Assembly: GCA_946902875.1 (NCBI GenBank)
Contig: OX336341.1
Location: forward strand, 248,001-312,000
Length of the DNA: 64,000 nucleotides
From: Nematopogon swammerdamellus
Taxonomy: Eukaryota; Arthropoda; Insecta; Lepidoptera; Adelidae
Direction of reading: 5' to 3'
Within the stretch, counting starts at the first letter, position 1. Every line of letters begins with the position of its first letter. This document shows positions 1-10,441 of this stretch, piece after piece. The notes below the pieces were generated by a model that saw only the letters and a program-made list of their open reading frames with translations, did no database searches and was not told where the DNA came from. The translations under genes were made by a program, and so were the position numbers.

Positions 1-191
1 GATCGTTAATAAATACACTTTGTCATTATGTGAAACAGTCACCGTTTAAGAAAAGATAATTACCTTCCTTTTTGCCAAGCGCAGTCGGGCGCAAAAATTA
101 ATGTATGTTAATGTTACAATATGTTAATGTTAACAATTATTTGCAGAATTGTCATTTGGTATTTTTACCCAATCGTTTTATTTTTTATTAC

Positions 192-233
192 CATGTACCA
201 CGTGTACCACGTGTACCACGTATACCACGTGCA
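192..233. promoter_or_regulatory. 9-bp tandem array with three canonical E-boxes
   Basis: A 9-bp unit (TACCACGTG) is repeated about four times. It gives CACGTG at 199-204, 208-213 and 226-231, and a CACGTA variant at 217-222. CACGTG is the core site of bHLH proteins such as Myc/Max and CLOCK/CYCLE. The regular spacing is visible; any regulatory role is inferred, and a chance minisatellite is equally possible. No gene is recognised next to it. Confidence 0.3.
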
Positions 234-417
234 CCAGTGCTCGACTGGCGCCTTTTAATATTTTTCTTTTATAGCTAGATGAAATATGAAAGCTCTGCAC
301 TTGTGTAGCTGACTGACTCTCAAAGCGAAGAGGCACATCATATTAATATCAAGAGATACTCCTAGTTATTACTTAACTTCCAACCATGAAGTTTAGATTC
401 GCTTCCTATCTAAATGT

Positions 418-560
418 CATTCGCTCGCGTGCTGTCACGCTGCGCTCGTTGAGACATGTGTGTGTGTGTGTGTGTAGGTGTACGTCGCTATGCCACCCCG
501 CACTCCCCACACAATGATGTCTCGACGTCAAATTGTCGAGACGCGCAGCGCAAGCGAATA
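418..560. repeat. Imperfect inverted repeat around a (GT)n tract, MITE-like
   Basis: The left side (ATTCGCTCGCG... CTGCGCTCGTTGAGACAT) and the right side (GTCTCGAC... GACGCGCAGCGCAAGCGAAT) are roughly reverse complements. They flank a GT dinucleotide tract at about 457-475. Pairing is imperfect and I could not define target duplications, so this is a weak call of a decayed fold-back element. Confidence 0.3.
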
Positions 561-749
561 CTATACCTAGACCAACCTTGAGCATGTACCGGGCACGTTC
601 CGTGAACTTCTCTGTGGCTCTGCGTTCATAACTTAAACATAATTATTGTCCCACTGTATCTCTCCATGTGAATGTACTTAAAAAGGCGATCAAGGGCTAA
701 GGACAAGATGCCGTGCAAAATGGTGACAGGCAAGCCACCTCTCACCTCG

Positions 750-1815
750 TCACGCTCTTCAACCGAGTAATGCAGTACTTTAAGTCTTCTTGACTTAACT
801 GTTGCTCCATAGTAATCCATTCCTAATAACTTGCTAAACGTGGTTTTATTTTATTTTATTTTATTTTATTAAACAGGGATTAATACAGAGACAGGAAAAA
901 GTTAACATAAAAAAACTAATACAATAACAAAAAAAAGAAACAAAGATAAACAACAAACATGTACAATACTGCAATACTATAGCGAGAGAGCGTGTTTCGC
1001 GGTGTAACTATATACTTATGTCTAGTTTTCACTGTTTTCCAGCATCTTACGGACATTAAATTTGTAGGCTTGCGTCGACTTGTGGAACATGTCAGACAAG
1101 TTTAACTTTTTATTAAACCTGTCACACATTCTGCGAATAGGTGCTCGCATACCGGCATTTGTGGAGGCTACGTTCGCGTGAAATAAAGTTGCAGAGCGAG
1201 TAGGTTTTCCGGGCACATGGAAATTAATAAGGCCTGATAGGTCAGGACAGTCATACGAGCTTACACAAATGTTACGCAATACAGATGCGTCCAGCATATT
1301 GCGTCGGATGTCTAGCTTGGGAAGGTGGTACTTAACAGTCAAGACTTCGTATGATGCCTTTGAGTGAGTAAGACGAAAGTGCATTGCACGCAGGTATTCC
1401 TCTGAATCATTTCTATTTTGTGTGCGTATTTTGCATAATAAGGATTCCAAACGGCAGAAACATATTCCAGTTGTGAACGAACCAGGGCCTGATAAAGAAA
1501 TCTGTAAGTACTTGACTTTTTAAATTTTTTTGTTGTCCTTAATACAAATCCCATCATTTGGTATGCTTTAGTGGTGACGGCCTCAATATGTTTATCAAAA
1601 TGAAATTTACCGTCCATTATTACACCAAGATCTCGTATATTGACTACTTTCTCTAGAATGTGGCCACCTAGGTTATAATTGTATATATACTTATTAATGT
1701 TTTTAGTAAAGGTAATATGTTTACATTTTTCATAGCTAAGAAACAGTGGTGGTCGGTGTTGTGCGGTGATTATCCGAGTTCTTGCACGGATTACTCTGCT
1801 TAACCACACACAGCG
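750..1815. repeat. Dispersed repeat DR-2, copy 1, split by a LINE insertion
   Basis: The stretches 750-845 (CCGAGTAATG... CTTGCTAAA) and 1746-1815 (GGTCGGTGTTGTG... ATTACTCTGCTTA) together match one continuous repeat at 29412-29590 and part of one at 15765-15850. The LINE fragment at about 846-1745 interrupts this copy. Class unknown: I see no coding potential and no clear termini. Confidence 0.5.
846..1745 (-). pseudogene. 5'-truncated non-LTR retrotransposon, reverse transcriptase C-terminal part
   Basis: On the minus strand, 1745 down to about 1390 encodes the end of a reverse transcriptase: a 'IRDLGVIMDGKFHFDKHI' thumb motif followed by 'YQALVRSQLEYVSAVWNP', both typical of Jockey/CR1-type elements. 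Near 1390 the frame shifts, and the rest of the C-terminus continues to a stop at about 1022. The 3' end is a (TAAAA)n tract, seen on the plus strand as repeated TTTTA at 845-870. The catalytic YxDD region, the endonuclease and ORF1 are absent, so this is a dead, 5'-truncated copy. It lies inside repeat DR-2. The flanks GTGGT/GTGGT suggest a short target duplication but are not decisive. Clade assignment is tentative. Confidence 0.75.
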
Positions 1816-2290
1816 TGTGTGGTATGGTGTATTCTCTATTCTACAGGTCAGACAGGAGCATCGGTTCGTAGGACGGAGTATGATAGCTGGTCTCCCCTCG
1901 CAGCAGTGGTCAGCCAGGAGATGTTATCGGCACCGCTGGTTATTGTCGCCCGACGAGCCCCGCCGCCGCCGCCGCCGCTCTGCATATAGCCTGTAGGCAG
2001 TGTCGGCGGCGCAGGACGTGTCGTCTCGGAACGGTGAGGGTGTAATGTGTAGGGTACCGGGTACCGGGTAGGGCTAGTCGTTGCGTATTATGTTGATGAA
2101 ACAAGCGGCGGCGGCGCGACGGGGTGAGTGCGGGCCCCGCCGCGCCGCCGCCGCCGGAGTTGGGTAGGACTGAGTGGAGGTGAACGCGAGGGTAAGCGAC
2201 GGCAAAGTATAGAGTATAGAGAAGTTGGTCTAAGCAAACTTGGTACTTCTCCAACTAGGAGCAGACTACATCGAAGTGGACGTGGCATTT
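1816..2290. other. No gene seen; GCC-rich patches
   Basis: Short open frames here come from (GCC)n-like patches at 1957-1980 and 2105-2160. I see no conserved protein motif. A GGGTACCGGGTACCGGGTAGGG tandem lies near 2051-2072. Confidence 0.5.
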
Positions 2291-2296
2291 ATTATG

Positions 2297-2440
2297 GACG
2301 CTGACGGGGTTGGGTACATCACACACAGGGGTTGGGTACATCACACACAGGGGTTGGGTACATCACATTTTTATAGCTCTTTCGACCGAGCTGAATTTAA
2401 ATGCGGTGGTACCAACCCGGTCATAGCATCATTGGTTTCT
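2297..2440 (-). repeat. SINE fragment (family S1) with internal 23-bp triplication
   Basis: The right part matches the middle of the SINE copies at 8985 and 42565 (CTTTCGACCGA, then GCGGTGGTACCAACCCGG). The left part is the SINE's GGTTGGGTACATCAC segment repeated three times in direct order at about 2307-2366, with a period of 23 bp. The full-length copies carry this segment only once. Confidence 0.6.
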
Positions 2441-2859
2441 ACAGAGTGGTCGTGATCCGGCGCACGTGGAGTCACATGGTGCCCTGGCGACACATGTTTA
2501 CTAGAAATTATGTGTAGCTAGCAACAACTCCTCTGTACTCTCGCTTCCGTGGTAAACAACACCGGCATGCGATGACGGCACGATGAAGTAGCAGAACTAC
2601 TTACCTGAACACACACTAATATTATGATGTGATGAATGAAACCGATCCCCCTCGCGAGAACAAAATAGTAATGCTTTCACTACCGACGGTGCTGGCTACT
2701 TGTTCAACGTGTTCTTTTGCTGTACAATCTATACTTATAAAATTGTTTGTCCTGACTGATCTATCAACGCACAGCCAAAACTACTAAGTCTAGAAAGCTG
2801 AAACTTGGAAGATAGGTTTATTTTATAACGTAAGCATCCGCTAAGAAAGGATTTTTGGA

Positions 2860-4090
2860 AATTTCAAGTTTAAGGGGGGGAAATGGGGGGTGACAGTTTG
2901 TATGGGAGTATCGGGTTTTTTAAAGCTAGGAACTTGAAAATAATAATTATAGCTATTCATCATAAATAAATAATGACGTGTTTCAGGGTTTTTGGATTTT
3001 CACATTTTAAAGGGGGGAAATGGAGGGTGACAGTCTGTATGGAAGTATCGGTTTTTTTAAAGCTAGGAACTTGAAAATAATAATTATAGCTATTCATCAT
3101 AAATAAAAAATGACGTGTTTCAGGGTTTTTGGATTTTCACATTTTAAAGGGGGGAAATGGAGGGTGACAGTCTGTATGGAAGTATCGGTTTTTTTAAAGC
3201 TAGGAACTTGAAAATAATAATTATAGCTATTCATCATAAATAAATAATGACGTGTTTCAGGGTTTTTGGATTTTCACATTTTAAAGGGGGGAAATGAGGG
3301 GTGACAGTTTGTATGGGAGTATCGTTTTTTTTACAGGTAGGAACTTGAAAATCATAATTATAGCTATTCATCATAAATAAATCATGACGTATTTCAGGGT
3401 TTTTGGGTTTTTACATTTTAAGGGGGGGAAATGGGGGGTGACAGTTTGTAAGGGAGTATCGGTTTTTTTAAAGCTAGGAACTTGAAAATCATAATTATAG
3501 CTATTCATCATAAATAAATAATGACGTGTTTCAGGGTTTTTGGATTTTCACATTTTAAAGGGGGGAAATGAGGGGTGACAGTTTGTATGGGAGTATCGTT
3601 TTTTTTACAGGTAGGAACTTGAAAATCATAATTATAGCTATTCATCATAAATAAATCATGACGTGTTTCAGGGTTTTTGGGTTTTTACATTTTAAGGGGG
3701 GGAAATGGGGGGTGACAGTTTGTAAGGGAGTATCGGTTTTTTTAAAGGTAGGAACTTGAAAATCATAATTATAGCTATTCATCATAAATAAATAATGACG
3801 TGTTTCAGTGTTTTTGGATTTTCACATTTTAAGGGAGGGGGGGGGGGGGGGAATGGGGGGCGAAATGTTGTAAGGGAGTATCGGTTTTCTTAAAGGTAGG
3901 AACTTGAAAATCATAATTATAGCTATTCATCATAAATAAACAATGACGTGGGTTTTAAAATTTTCACATTTTAAGGGGGGGAAATGGGGGGCGAAATGTT
4001 GTAAGGGAGTATCGGTTTTTTTAAAGGTAGGAACTTGAAAATTTGAATTGTAGCTACTCATCATAAATAAACAATAAGATGTTTCAGGGT
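2860..4090. repeat. 137-bp tandem array, about 9 units, in Helitron copy 1
   Basis: The landmark (C/G)TAGGAACTTGAAAAT recurs at about 2926, 3063, 3200, 3337, 3474 and 3611, and then with slightly altered spacing down to about 4029. Each unit also carries a G-run block (GGGGGGAAATGGGGGG type) and TAGCTATTCATCATAAATAAA. Units differ by a few substitutions and come in at least two alternating variants (GCTAGG and GGTAGG). Confidence 0.95.
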
Positions 4091-4099
4091 ATTCATACC

Positions 4100-4140
4100 T
4101 TCTGACGGTATTAAAGGTATTCCCTTTAATACCGTCAGAA
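4100..4140. repeat. Perfect 18-bp-arm hairpin inside Helitron copy 1
   Basis: TTCTGACGGTATTAAAGG and its exact reverse complement are separated by 5 nt. The hairpin sits between the 137-bp array and the helicase remnant, and the right arm overlaps the first codon of the remnant. It is identical in copy 2 at 24383-24423. Confidence 0.9.
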
Positions 4141-4374
4141 TACCCATTTGAGTTAAAAAGACTGCATTTCCCCCTTAAAGTCTGTTTCGCTATGACTATA
4201 AATAAAGCTCAGGGGCAAGCGCTGCAGATGGCCGGAGTGGACTTAAGACAGGACTGCTTTTCTAACGGATAGTTTTATGTGGCCTGTTCGAGAGTCAGTT
4301 CCTCAAGCAATCTGCTGATATTCGCAGATGAGAGCCATACCAGAAATGTATTATACAAAAAGGTTCTTAATTAG
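4138..4374 (+). pseudogene. Helitron PIF1-like helicase, C-terminal remnant
   Basis: The frame is open from the hairpin (79 codons including the stop) except for one in-frame TAG at 4270-4272. It contains 'FAMTINKAQGQALQMAGVDL', the conserved late motif of PIF1-type and Helitron helicases, followed by 'FYVACSRVSS' and 'TRNVLYKKVL', and ends at TAG 4372-4374. The TAG stands where this family normally has Gln before the 'xYVACSRV' motif. Only the last ~78 residues of a protein that is normally over 1,000 residues long remain; the Rep nuclease and Walker motifs are missing. The same remnant, with the same stop, occurs in copy 2, so it was already dead before the two copies separated. Confidence 0.9.
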
Positions 4375-4431
4375 GTACTATACTTACTATAACTCTAAGT
4401 AAGTATAGGAACTAATACTATACTTAAATAT

Positions 4432-6070
4432 TACTTACTTTCTTCGAAAATGTTTATCCTCTTCTTGAACGCAGCTCGGCCTTCGGCCTCGCCTATAGTT
4501 ACTTACTGTCTTTGAAAATGTTTATCCTCTTCCTGAACGCAGGTTGGCCTTCGGCCTCGCCCTTAATTACTTACTTTCTTAAAAATAGTTTATCATCTTC
4601 CTGAACGCAGCTCCGCTTTCGGCCTCGCCCTTAATTATTTACTTTCTTCGAGAAGGTTTATAGTCTTCCCGAACGCAGCTCGGCCTTCGGCCTCACCCTT
4701 TGTTACTTACTTTCTTTGAAAATGTTTAACCTCTTCCTGAACGCAGCTCGGCCTTCGGCCTCGCCCTTAATTGCTTACTTTCTCAGAGATTGTTTATCGT
4801 TTTCCTGAACGCAGCTCGGCCTTCGACCTCGCCCTTAATTACATACTTTCTTAGAGATGGTTTGTCGTCTTCCTGAACGCAGCTGGGCCTTCGGCCTCGC
4901 CCTCAGTTACTTACTTTCTTCGAGAAGGTTTATGGTCTTCCTGAACGCAGCTCGGCCTTCGGCCTCGCCCTTAATTACTTACTTTCTTAGAGATGGTTTA
5001 TCGTCTTCCTGAACGCAGCTCGGCCTTCGGCCTCGCCCTCAGTTACTTACTATCTTCGAGAAGGTTTATGGTCTTCCCGAACGCAGCTCGGCCTTCGGCC
5101 TCGCCCTTTGTTACTTACTTTCTTAGAGATGTTTTATCGTCTTCCTGAACGCAGCTCGGCTTCCGGCCTCGCCCTCAATTTCTTACTATCTACGAGAAGG
5201 TTTATGGTCTTCCCGAACGCAGCTCGGCCTTCGGCCTCGCCCTTTGTTACTTATTTTCTTCGATAAGGTTTATCCTTTTCTTAAACGCAGCTCGGCCTTC
5301 GGCCTCGCCCTCAGTTACTTACTATCTTCGAGAAGGTTTATGGTCTCCCCAACGCAGCTCGGCCTTCGGCCTCGCCCTTTGTTACTTACTTTATACGAGA
5401 AGGCTTATCGTCTTCCTGAACGCAGCTCGGCCTTCGGCCTCGCCCTTAATTACTTGCTTTCTTAGAGATGGTTTATCGTCTTCCTGAACGCAGCTCGGCT
5501 TTCAGCCTCGCCCTCAGTTACTTACTATCTTCGAGAAAGTTTATGGTCTTCCCGAACGCAGCTCGGCCTTCGGCCTCGCCCTTTGTTACTTATTTTCTTC
5601 GAAAAGGTTTATCCTCTTCCTGAACGCAGCTCGGCCTTCGGCCTCGCCCTCAGTTACTTACTTTCTTTGAGAAGGTTTATGGTCTTCCCGAACGCAGCTT
5701 GGCCTTCGGCCTCGCCCTTTGTAACTTATTTTCTTCGAAAAGGTTTATCCTCTTCTTGAACGCAGCTCGGCCTTCGGCCTCGCCCTCGGTTACTTACTTT
5801 CTTCGAGAATGTTTATGGTTTCCTGAACGCAGCTCGGCCTTCGGCCTCGCCCTCAGTTACTTACTTTCTGCGAGACGGTTTATGGTCTTCCCGAACACAG
5901 CTCGGCCTTCGGCCTCCCCCTCAGTTACTTACTTTCTTCGAGAAGGTTTATCGTTTACATGAACGCAACTCCGCCTTCGGCCTCGCCTTTAGTTACTCAC
6001 TTTCTTCGAGTAGGTTTATCACTTACCTGAACCCAGCTCGGCCGTCGGCCCCGCCCTTAGTTATTCTTCT
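4432..6070. repeat. 68-bp tandem array, about 24 units, in Helitron copy 1
   Basis: The unit is roughly TTACTTACTTTCTTCGAGAA followed by GGTTTATGGTCTTCC, TGAACGCAGCTCGGCC and TTCGGCCTCGCCCTCAG. Each unit contains GGCC-TTC-GGCC, a 4-bp stem that can fold. Sixty-eight is not a multiple of three, so long open frames rotate through units; these are repeat artefacts, not genes. Confidence 0.95.
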
Positions 6071-6077
6071 TTGAAAT

Positions 6078-6115
6078 ACGAATTTCACGCGAGCGAAGCC
6101 GCGGGCAACAGCTAG
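6078..6115 (+). repeat. Helitron 3' terminus (imperfect hairpin plus CTAG)
   Basis: AATTTCACGCGAGCGAAGCC followed by GCGGGCAACAGCTAG. The CGCG...CGCG stem just upstream of CTAG is the expected Helitron termination hairpin. Nearly the same terminus recurs at 26701-26738, and shorter versions at 11640-11655, 52690-52735, 52878-52896 and on the minus strand at 13526-13552. Confidence 0.85.
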
Positions 6116-8984
6116 TATACTATGTAATCGCACGTACGAGTACACAAATATATGGAAACGTAAATGGAGCTCTACGTGAATCTAGTATTGACACAATCGA
6201 ACATCAAACAATGCCAGTAGCATTATCAATCAGCACCGCTGATATGAGTTAGCACAGCGGGAGCGGGTATAGGGGCGCACGCACCGCTCGCCAGCAAACA
6301 CCACAGCACTGCAGTGATTTGATGCGCCAGTCGCATCAAATCACTGTCTACCGGGCTAAATAGATCAACACATTCCCACCTAATGCGACCGATACTGCGC
6401 CGAGCGAGGCGGGGCGGCACCACTGCACTGAGTCCGCCGTCTGCCCTGCACTCTGATACCTTGTGCAACGAGAACACCTAGAGCTACTCGTAGGCCGAAG
6501 TCGGAATTTGCAAATATTGTTTCGATTACAATTTGCGTTTAGATTATTCAAAACTTTTCTCACGTCCCTTGTGTGTACGTACGCCTTCACACCTACACAT
6601 GCACCACTCCCACCACGTCCCAAAGTTAGATATATAAATATAAAATAAGAATTTTTGAATTTGGAATCTGGGGGCATAACATTTATATGAGCAAAGGTGA
6701 AGTTATTCCTTGCATATATTTTTTCCAGTCACCCTTTATAGTCGTATGTTGTGAAATCTTATATTTCACAGGCAGTAGTAAAATACTGGAGTGTGGGAAC
6801 GTCAAATAAAATATAATATAAAGTTTAGCTGAAATAAATATTCTCACAAGTATATACGTACCTATGTTTATTAATCTCGCCTCTTGAGCCAACATTTTGC
6901 ATGCGTATATTTTGGATGATTGAACTTTATTTTTAATAAAATTTTAATTACCATATTTTAATAATAAATCTGAATTAAACATAGTTTACATAGTGTGTCG
7001 ACCTTAAACTGAATGATTATAATGCGTATTGTTACCAATAATGAAGATTTAATTTATCGAACATCATTCACTTGTAGTTGTCTTTTTTATCGAAGCCACT
7101 GCAGCGAATGCCGCTGAGTCGATGTAGGTAACTGCCGAATGGCGTGCGACACGTAATAACACATTATTCCCCAAATTTATTATTTCCCAAATTAGCCCCG
7201 TTCTTATTTATATCGACTGCATTTTGTCTTTAACGAACTATCCAATCAAAACTTAAAGCAATCGGCGGCCATTCCGAGCGACCTGTGCGTTCATTTCTTT
7301 CTGTAATCGAATTTGTCTGCGTTATCGCGCGGGGCCCAAAGTTTCCATATAAACGTGGCAGGCGCTTATGGCTCGTTTACATGCGACCCGTGCCCCTCCG
7401 TGCCCCTTACCCTCGACGCTCGGCGTGCCCCGCCCCGCCCCGCCCGACTCGTCGAGACGTCGGAGAAGTCTTTTGCCCTTGTGCCCTCGTGAACTTGCCC
7501 CGACTGAAGCGCGGGTTTCAACATCGGATATGCTGGGCCCTTGTCGAAGTTTTAAGTTGGGTGCTCAGCTAGCCTAAACAATTATTATTATATCGCACGT
7601 ATCAACTTTTAGCTGAATGGATTATATTGCATAGTTTAGCACAAGGTGAAATTATTGGATATATTGATGGATCCGTCGTATGTTGTCAATAGAATGTGTT
7701 CATTTGATTGTAATAGAGAGTATTTTAATAGGTTCAAGCGTGTCTCTTAGTTCACATATCAGATTAATAATCCTATATTATTTTGTTCTGAAATCGCACA
7801 CTTCTGAAATATTGTGACTGGAGTAAGCTCGCATCACCTACGAGTACATAGAAAACTTAGTGGTACAGAGCCACTGACCTTTTTAATGTACTAGTACGCT
7901 GGACTGACTGCACAATTATCGAGACTTCACGAGTGTCCGCGGAACTAAAGTTAGAGATTTTATTATGTTTCTAAGCTGGGTAATGCAAAGCAATCTGTGT
8001 TGTAATCACGTTTATTATTATTTGACACCAATTTTTAATGAAATTCTTATTACAGTATTTTCATAGTTTAATTATTAGCCGTGAATCAACTTGCTTATTT
8101 GCATGTCCAATTTCGTTCCCGGAAAACCCGCTTCAAACAGACACAAAAATAGTTGTGATCTCACAAGTAAGCTTCGCCAGACCAGCACACCGTACTGGCA
8201 CAGATGAGATACTAGTGTACATGGTATATTAGAGGTGAGTGTAGAGTGCGGTGTGGGCGCGGGTGCGGGTGCGGGGGCGAGGGAGGCGCATTACTGTTTA
8301 CACCGGGCTCGGTTGCACTAATGTTCTCACTGCGCTCGAGCCAGCTGCGCCCCCGCGCCGTGCGTGCGGCGCACCGCAGCGGCGCGGGCGGTGGCGGCGG
8401 CACCGCCCGGTGTCGCCTGGCGCGGCTGCAGTGCCCGCGCGGTACCTCAATAACTCACTGCACGTAGTACTGGTCCCCTTTACCTCCAGACCTCTACATT
8501 CTGCATGCTCTCTTGTGCCATTCTATTTTGTTGTAGTTCTGAATCTAATGGGGAGTAATGATCAAATATACAATTTATATATAGGGCAAGAGTTCTCTCT
8601 GACAAACGAAATTGTATTACTAGAATATCAGACACAGCCAATAATCACCACTCCTCGTGAAACCACGCTCAGAGAGGCGCCATGCCAGTTGTGTACAAGA
8701 CGAACAAAAATGTATCGTTATCAAATTTAACACTCTTTTTGAAGATCCCAAGAAGGTTATAGCTGGTAGAGGGAACACACACATCGGAACAAATGTAATA
8801 AATAAGAAAGAAAGAAAGAAAGAAAATTATTATTGTAAATACATAATAGAATACTTTCAAATGGTCCCTGTTTCCCAAAATATGATTCCCCGAGCTATGG
8901 GAAACAGGGTCTCTCATCCGGTCGTTCATAATAAGATCCGAGGAAATGAAAGGGGACAGAAATAGCAGAATTTTCAAACAAAAA
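6116..8984. other. No gene seen; AT-rich with GC-rich patches
   Basis: Contains GC-rich patches (6370-6440, 7385-7450, 8245-8425), a 15-bp-arm hairpin at 6312-6346, and an inverted pair CCCTGTTTCCCA/TGGGAAACAGGG near 8867-8910. The open frames of 60-160 codons lack conserved motifs and have GC-driven composition. Confidence 0.5.
6312..6346. repeat. Perfect 15-bp-arm hairpin
   Basis: CAGTGATTTGATGCG and its exact reverse complement with a 5-nt loop. Not part of a larger element that I can define. Confidence 0.7.
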
Positions 8985-9375
8985 GCTTTTTTTTTTTTTT
9001 TTTTATGGAACCTGACACGGTTGGCTACATCACCTACAACATCCGTGATGTCAGCCCATAACACAGGGTGAACTAGGTGCCATGTCAGTACTTCCCTTCA
9101 TTTCATGTCGGCTACACTAAACTGGACGGAAAACACGAACTATTTACATAGCCGTTTCGACCGACGTTTCGTTCAGTGCGGTGGTACCAACCCGGCCGGG
9201 ATAAACCCTACCACCTAGTAAAGTAAGAAGGGAAGGGACCTACAGTTTAACGTGGAATCCGAACCACGGTCAGCCTCCAACGGTCGAGCGGTCACCCATC
9301 AAATCACTGACCGCGCTCAGCGTTGCTTAATAACAGTTGACTAACCAACCGCGCCACTGAGCTACCGAGGCTGAC
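8985..9375 (-). mobile_element. SINE family S1, near full length
   Basis: On the minus strand the head contains a tRNA-like promoter: A-box TAGCTCAGTGGC (9352-9363) and B-box GGTTCGGATTCC (9254-9265). A ~250-bp body follows, with a poly(A) tail seen as the T-run at 8986-9003. It aligns along its length with the copy at 42565-42950. Fragments occur at 2297-2440, 30337-30530, 34640-34860 and 37285-37470. The A/B spacing of about 90 bp is wider than in a tRNA, so this is a SINE and not a tRNA gene. Confidence 0.85.
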
Positions 9376-9379
9376 GAAT

Positions 9380-9480
9380 TTTCTTATCCCTTAGTCGACT
9401 TTTACGACATGCGACGGGGAGAGATGCAGTGGGGCTATTCTTTTTAAGTACCGACCCCACACGGTACGAGCTATCCAATA
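9380..9480 (-). repeat. Fragment of a second dispersed repeat (TCGTAAAAGTCGACTAAGGG motif)
   Basis: Directly upstream of the SINE head on the minus strand lies GCATGTCGTAAAAGTCGACT followed by AAGGGATAAG, preceded by a GGGGTCGGTA segment. A related piece is at 14730-14775 on the plus strand. This motif is a familiar lepidopteran repeat from memory; its parent element is not resolved here. Confidence 0.5.
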
Positions 9481-9745
9481 TTTTTGGAACGAAGTTCCTT
9501 ATCACACGTTACGCTCTGGACACTTGGTGAATGAGGGCTAGGCGGAAAAAAGTGTAAGAATTCGACCGTCACGACACTATTGATGTATGTAGAATGTTTG
9601 TTTGTGTGTTTAAAAGCGTATGTCTATGATATTTTGCAGTATATATTATACGTCATTAATTTATTTTTATTTTTAATTTAATTACTCTCAAACGTTTATA
9701 ATTTATTTCATTCTACGCTTTCCTGTTATTTAATACATAATATTA

Positions 9746-10439
9746 CAGGGTGTTCGGCACATCGACCGACAAAATTTTTTTTTAGATTTTTTTAGATTAG
9801 AATTACTGATTTTTAATTTTGGAATGGGCGATCTCTCGTGTTTGTTCTGCTTTACTTTTAAGCTTTTTAATTTCACTAATTTTTCTTCAGGCAATGGCAA
9901 CTTCACAGTTAAGGCGTCAACGGGATGTGGCAGAGGCGGAAGGTACTTTTGCGAACGAGCGTCGTTCTGTTCTGTCTCTGCGCCCAATTTTGCCCACATA
10001 GTGAATTATTTGTATGGCATGTGGTACACCGTTGGAAAGGGCGTAAACTAGCAAACTTTTTAAAAGAAAATGAAGCTATCAATTGCTGTAAGTTTTTTTT
10101 AATGAATTAAGAAATTCAGATTCTGTCATATTTTTACTCGTCCTCGGGACTTTGGGAAGTCATAAGTCCTTTTCGTGGTATTAACTTCATCAAATGATAT
10201 TTTTCCTAGAACTAGGATACATCGTAAAATCAAATAAATTTTATTTTGTGCAGATATAATCATAAACAAAAAAGTTACAAGGGGTTATAGCTGAGATTTT
10301 GGTAATTTTCAAAAATGAAGAAAAAAATCGTATCTCGATACCACGTGACACCAGACGAAAGGTGTCATAGGTGAAAACCTTGCAAATGACCCCACTTACC
10401 TACAAAAAAAATGTGTCGGTTCATGTGCCGAACACCCTG
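9746..10439. mobile_element. 694-bp MITE with ~35-bp terminal inverted repeats and TA target duplication
   Basis: The left end CAGGGTGTTCGGCACAT and the right end ATGTGCCGAACACCCTG are inverted. Pairing continues through a (CGACCGACA/TGTCGGTT)-A/T-rich stretch to about 35 bp. TA dinucleotides flank both sides (9744-9745 and 10440-10441). No transposase frame is seen inside, so it is non-autonomous. TA duplication is compatible with several cut-and-paste superfamilies; I cannot assign one. Confidence 0.85.
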
Positions 10440-10441
10440 TA

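Larger units (their letters stand above)
2728..6115 (+). mobile_element. Helitron, copy 1, non-autonomous, with two internal tandem arrays
   Basis: The element starts with TCTATACTTATAAAATTG and ends with GCGGGCAACAGCTAG. This matches the Helitron pattern of 5' TC and 3' CTRR, inserted between A (2727) and T (6116) with no target duplication. Order inside: about 130 bp of unique 5' sequence, a 137-bp array (9 units), an 18-bp-arm hairpin, a dead helicase C-terminus, a 68-bp array (about 24 units) and the 3' terminus. No replication-initiator (HUH) domain is present, so it must be mobilised in trans. The second copy at 22605-26738 shares both ends but has more units in both arrays. Confidence 0.9.

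Noticed and set aside
2860..4090. CRISPR array
   Set aside because: Units are contiguous without spacers, 137 bp long, inside a eukaryotic Helitron; no cas genes.
5244..5962. Open frames across the 68-bp array (also 25072-26585)
   Set aside because: The same peptide blocks ('FGLALSYLLS', 'ARPSASPSVTYFLR') recur in all three phases because the unit is 68 bp. No start context or domain; a repeat artefact.
8251..8730. 159-codon plus-strand frame
   Set aside because: Starts in a GC-rich patch and continues by chance; no conserved motif and abrupt change of composition midway.
9250..9375. tRNA gene on the minus strand
   Set aside because: A/B-box spacing too large and the segment is part of a repeated ~390-bp SINE with a poly(A) tail.
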